DNA from: Planctomycetota bacterium
GTDB taxonomy: Bacteria; Planctomycetota; Planctomycetia; Planctomycetales; Planctomycetaceae
Length of the DNA stretch: 6,114 bases
Direction of reading: 5' to 3'
Assembly: GCA_027622115.1 (NCBI GenBank)
Contig: JAQBZS010000477.1
Location: 1-6,114, forward strand
The position numbers were made by a program, and so were the translations under genes. This document shows, piece by piece, positions 6,095 to 6,114 of this stretch. Each line of letters starts with the position of its first letter. Positions within the stretch are counted from its first letter, which is position 1. A model generated the notes under the pieces. That model had not been told where the DNA came from. It searched no databases and worked only from the letters and a program-made list of their open reading frames with translations.

Positions 6095-6114
6095 TTTGTG
6101 GACATCTCGCGGTC

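Noticed and set aside
5961..6114. Possible small or partial gene after the NYN gene, open in one plus frame
   Set aside because: No ATG, no clear ribosome binding site, no recognisable motif, and it runs through a repeat-like palindrome; about 50 open codons are expected by chance at this GC.

Overview
The window looks like chromosomal DNA of a planctomycete, probably a relative of Planctomycetaceae. This is inferred from moderately high GC, an ilvN-ilvC pair with no ilvB beside it, a large secreted glycoside-hydrolase-like protein, weak Shine-Dalgarno signals, and short GTAG-headed palindromic repeats between genes. No rRNA or other taxonomic marker is present, so the assignment is tentative.

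Layout: positions 1-90 hold a short REP-like hairpin (13-37) and the ilvN leader. ilvN (91-609, +) and ilvC (659-1657, +) form a probable two-gene branched-chain amino acid unit: the regulatory subunit of acetolactate synthase, then ketol-acid reductoisomerase, the next enzyme of the pathway. A 98-bp convergent gap carries two inverted REP-like units with a perfect 14-bp stem (1686-1740), probably a shared terminator. lpdA (1756-3174, -) encodes dihydrolipoamide dehydrogenase, the E3 flavoenzyme of 2-oxoacid dehydrogenase complexes. A 408-bp divergent intergenic region follows (3175-3582), with three copies of a 25-nt palindromic repeat, two of them inside a 33-bp tandem duplication. Next come a secreted 617-residue protein with a TIM-barrel glycoside-hydrolase-like fold (3583-5436, +) and, 46 bp on, a small NYN/LabA-like PIN-fold protein (5483-5962, +). 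The last 150 bp hold no convincing gene but include another palindrome-like repeat.

ilvN and ilvC clearly act in one pathway. lpdA belongs to central metabolism but has no E1 or E2 partner in the window. The secreted protein and the NYN protein share a strand and a short gap, but nothing shows a functional link.

I see no defence island, transposase, CRISPR array, RNA gene or new multi-gene system. The most interesting signal is the non-coding repeats: two REP-like types share a GTAG head, stem ends and a GCCA loop, while their stem centres change in a compensatory way. This suggests mobilised REP/BIME elements served by a RAYT transposase elsewhere in the genome.
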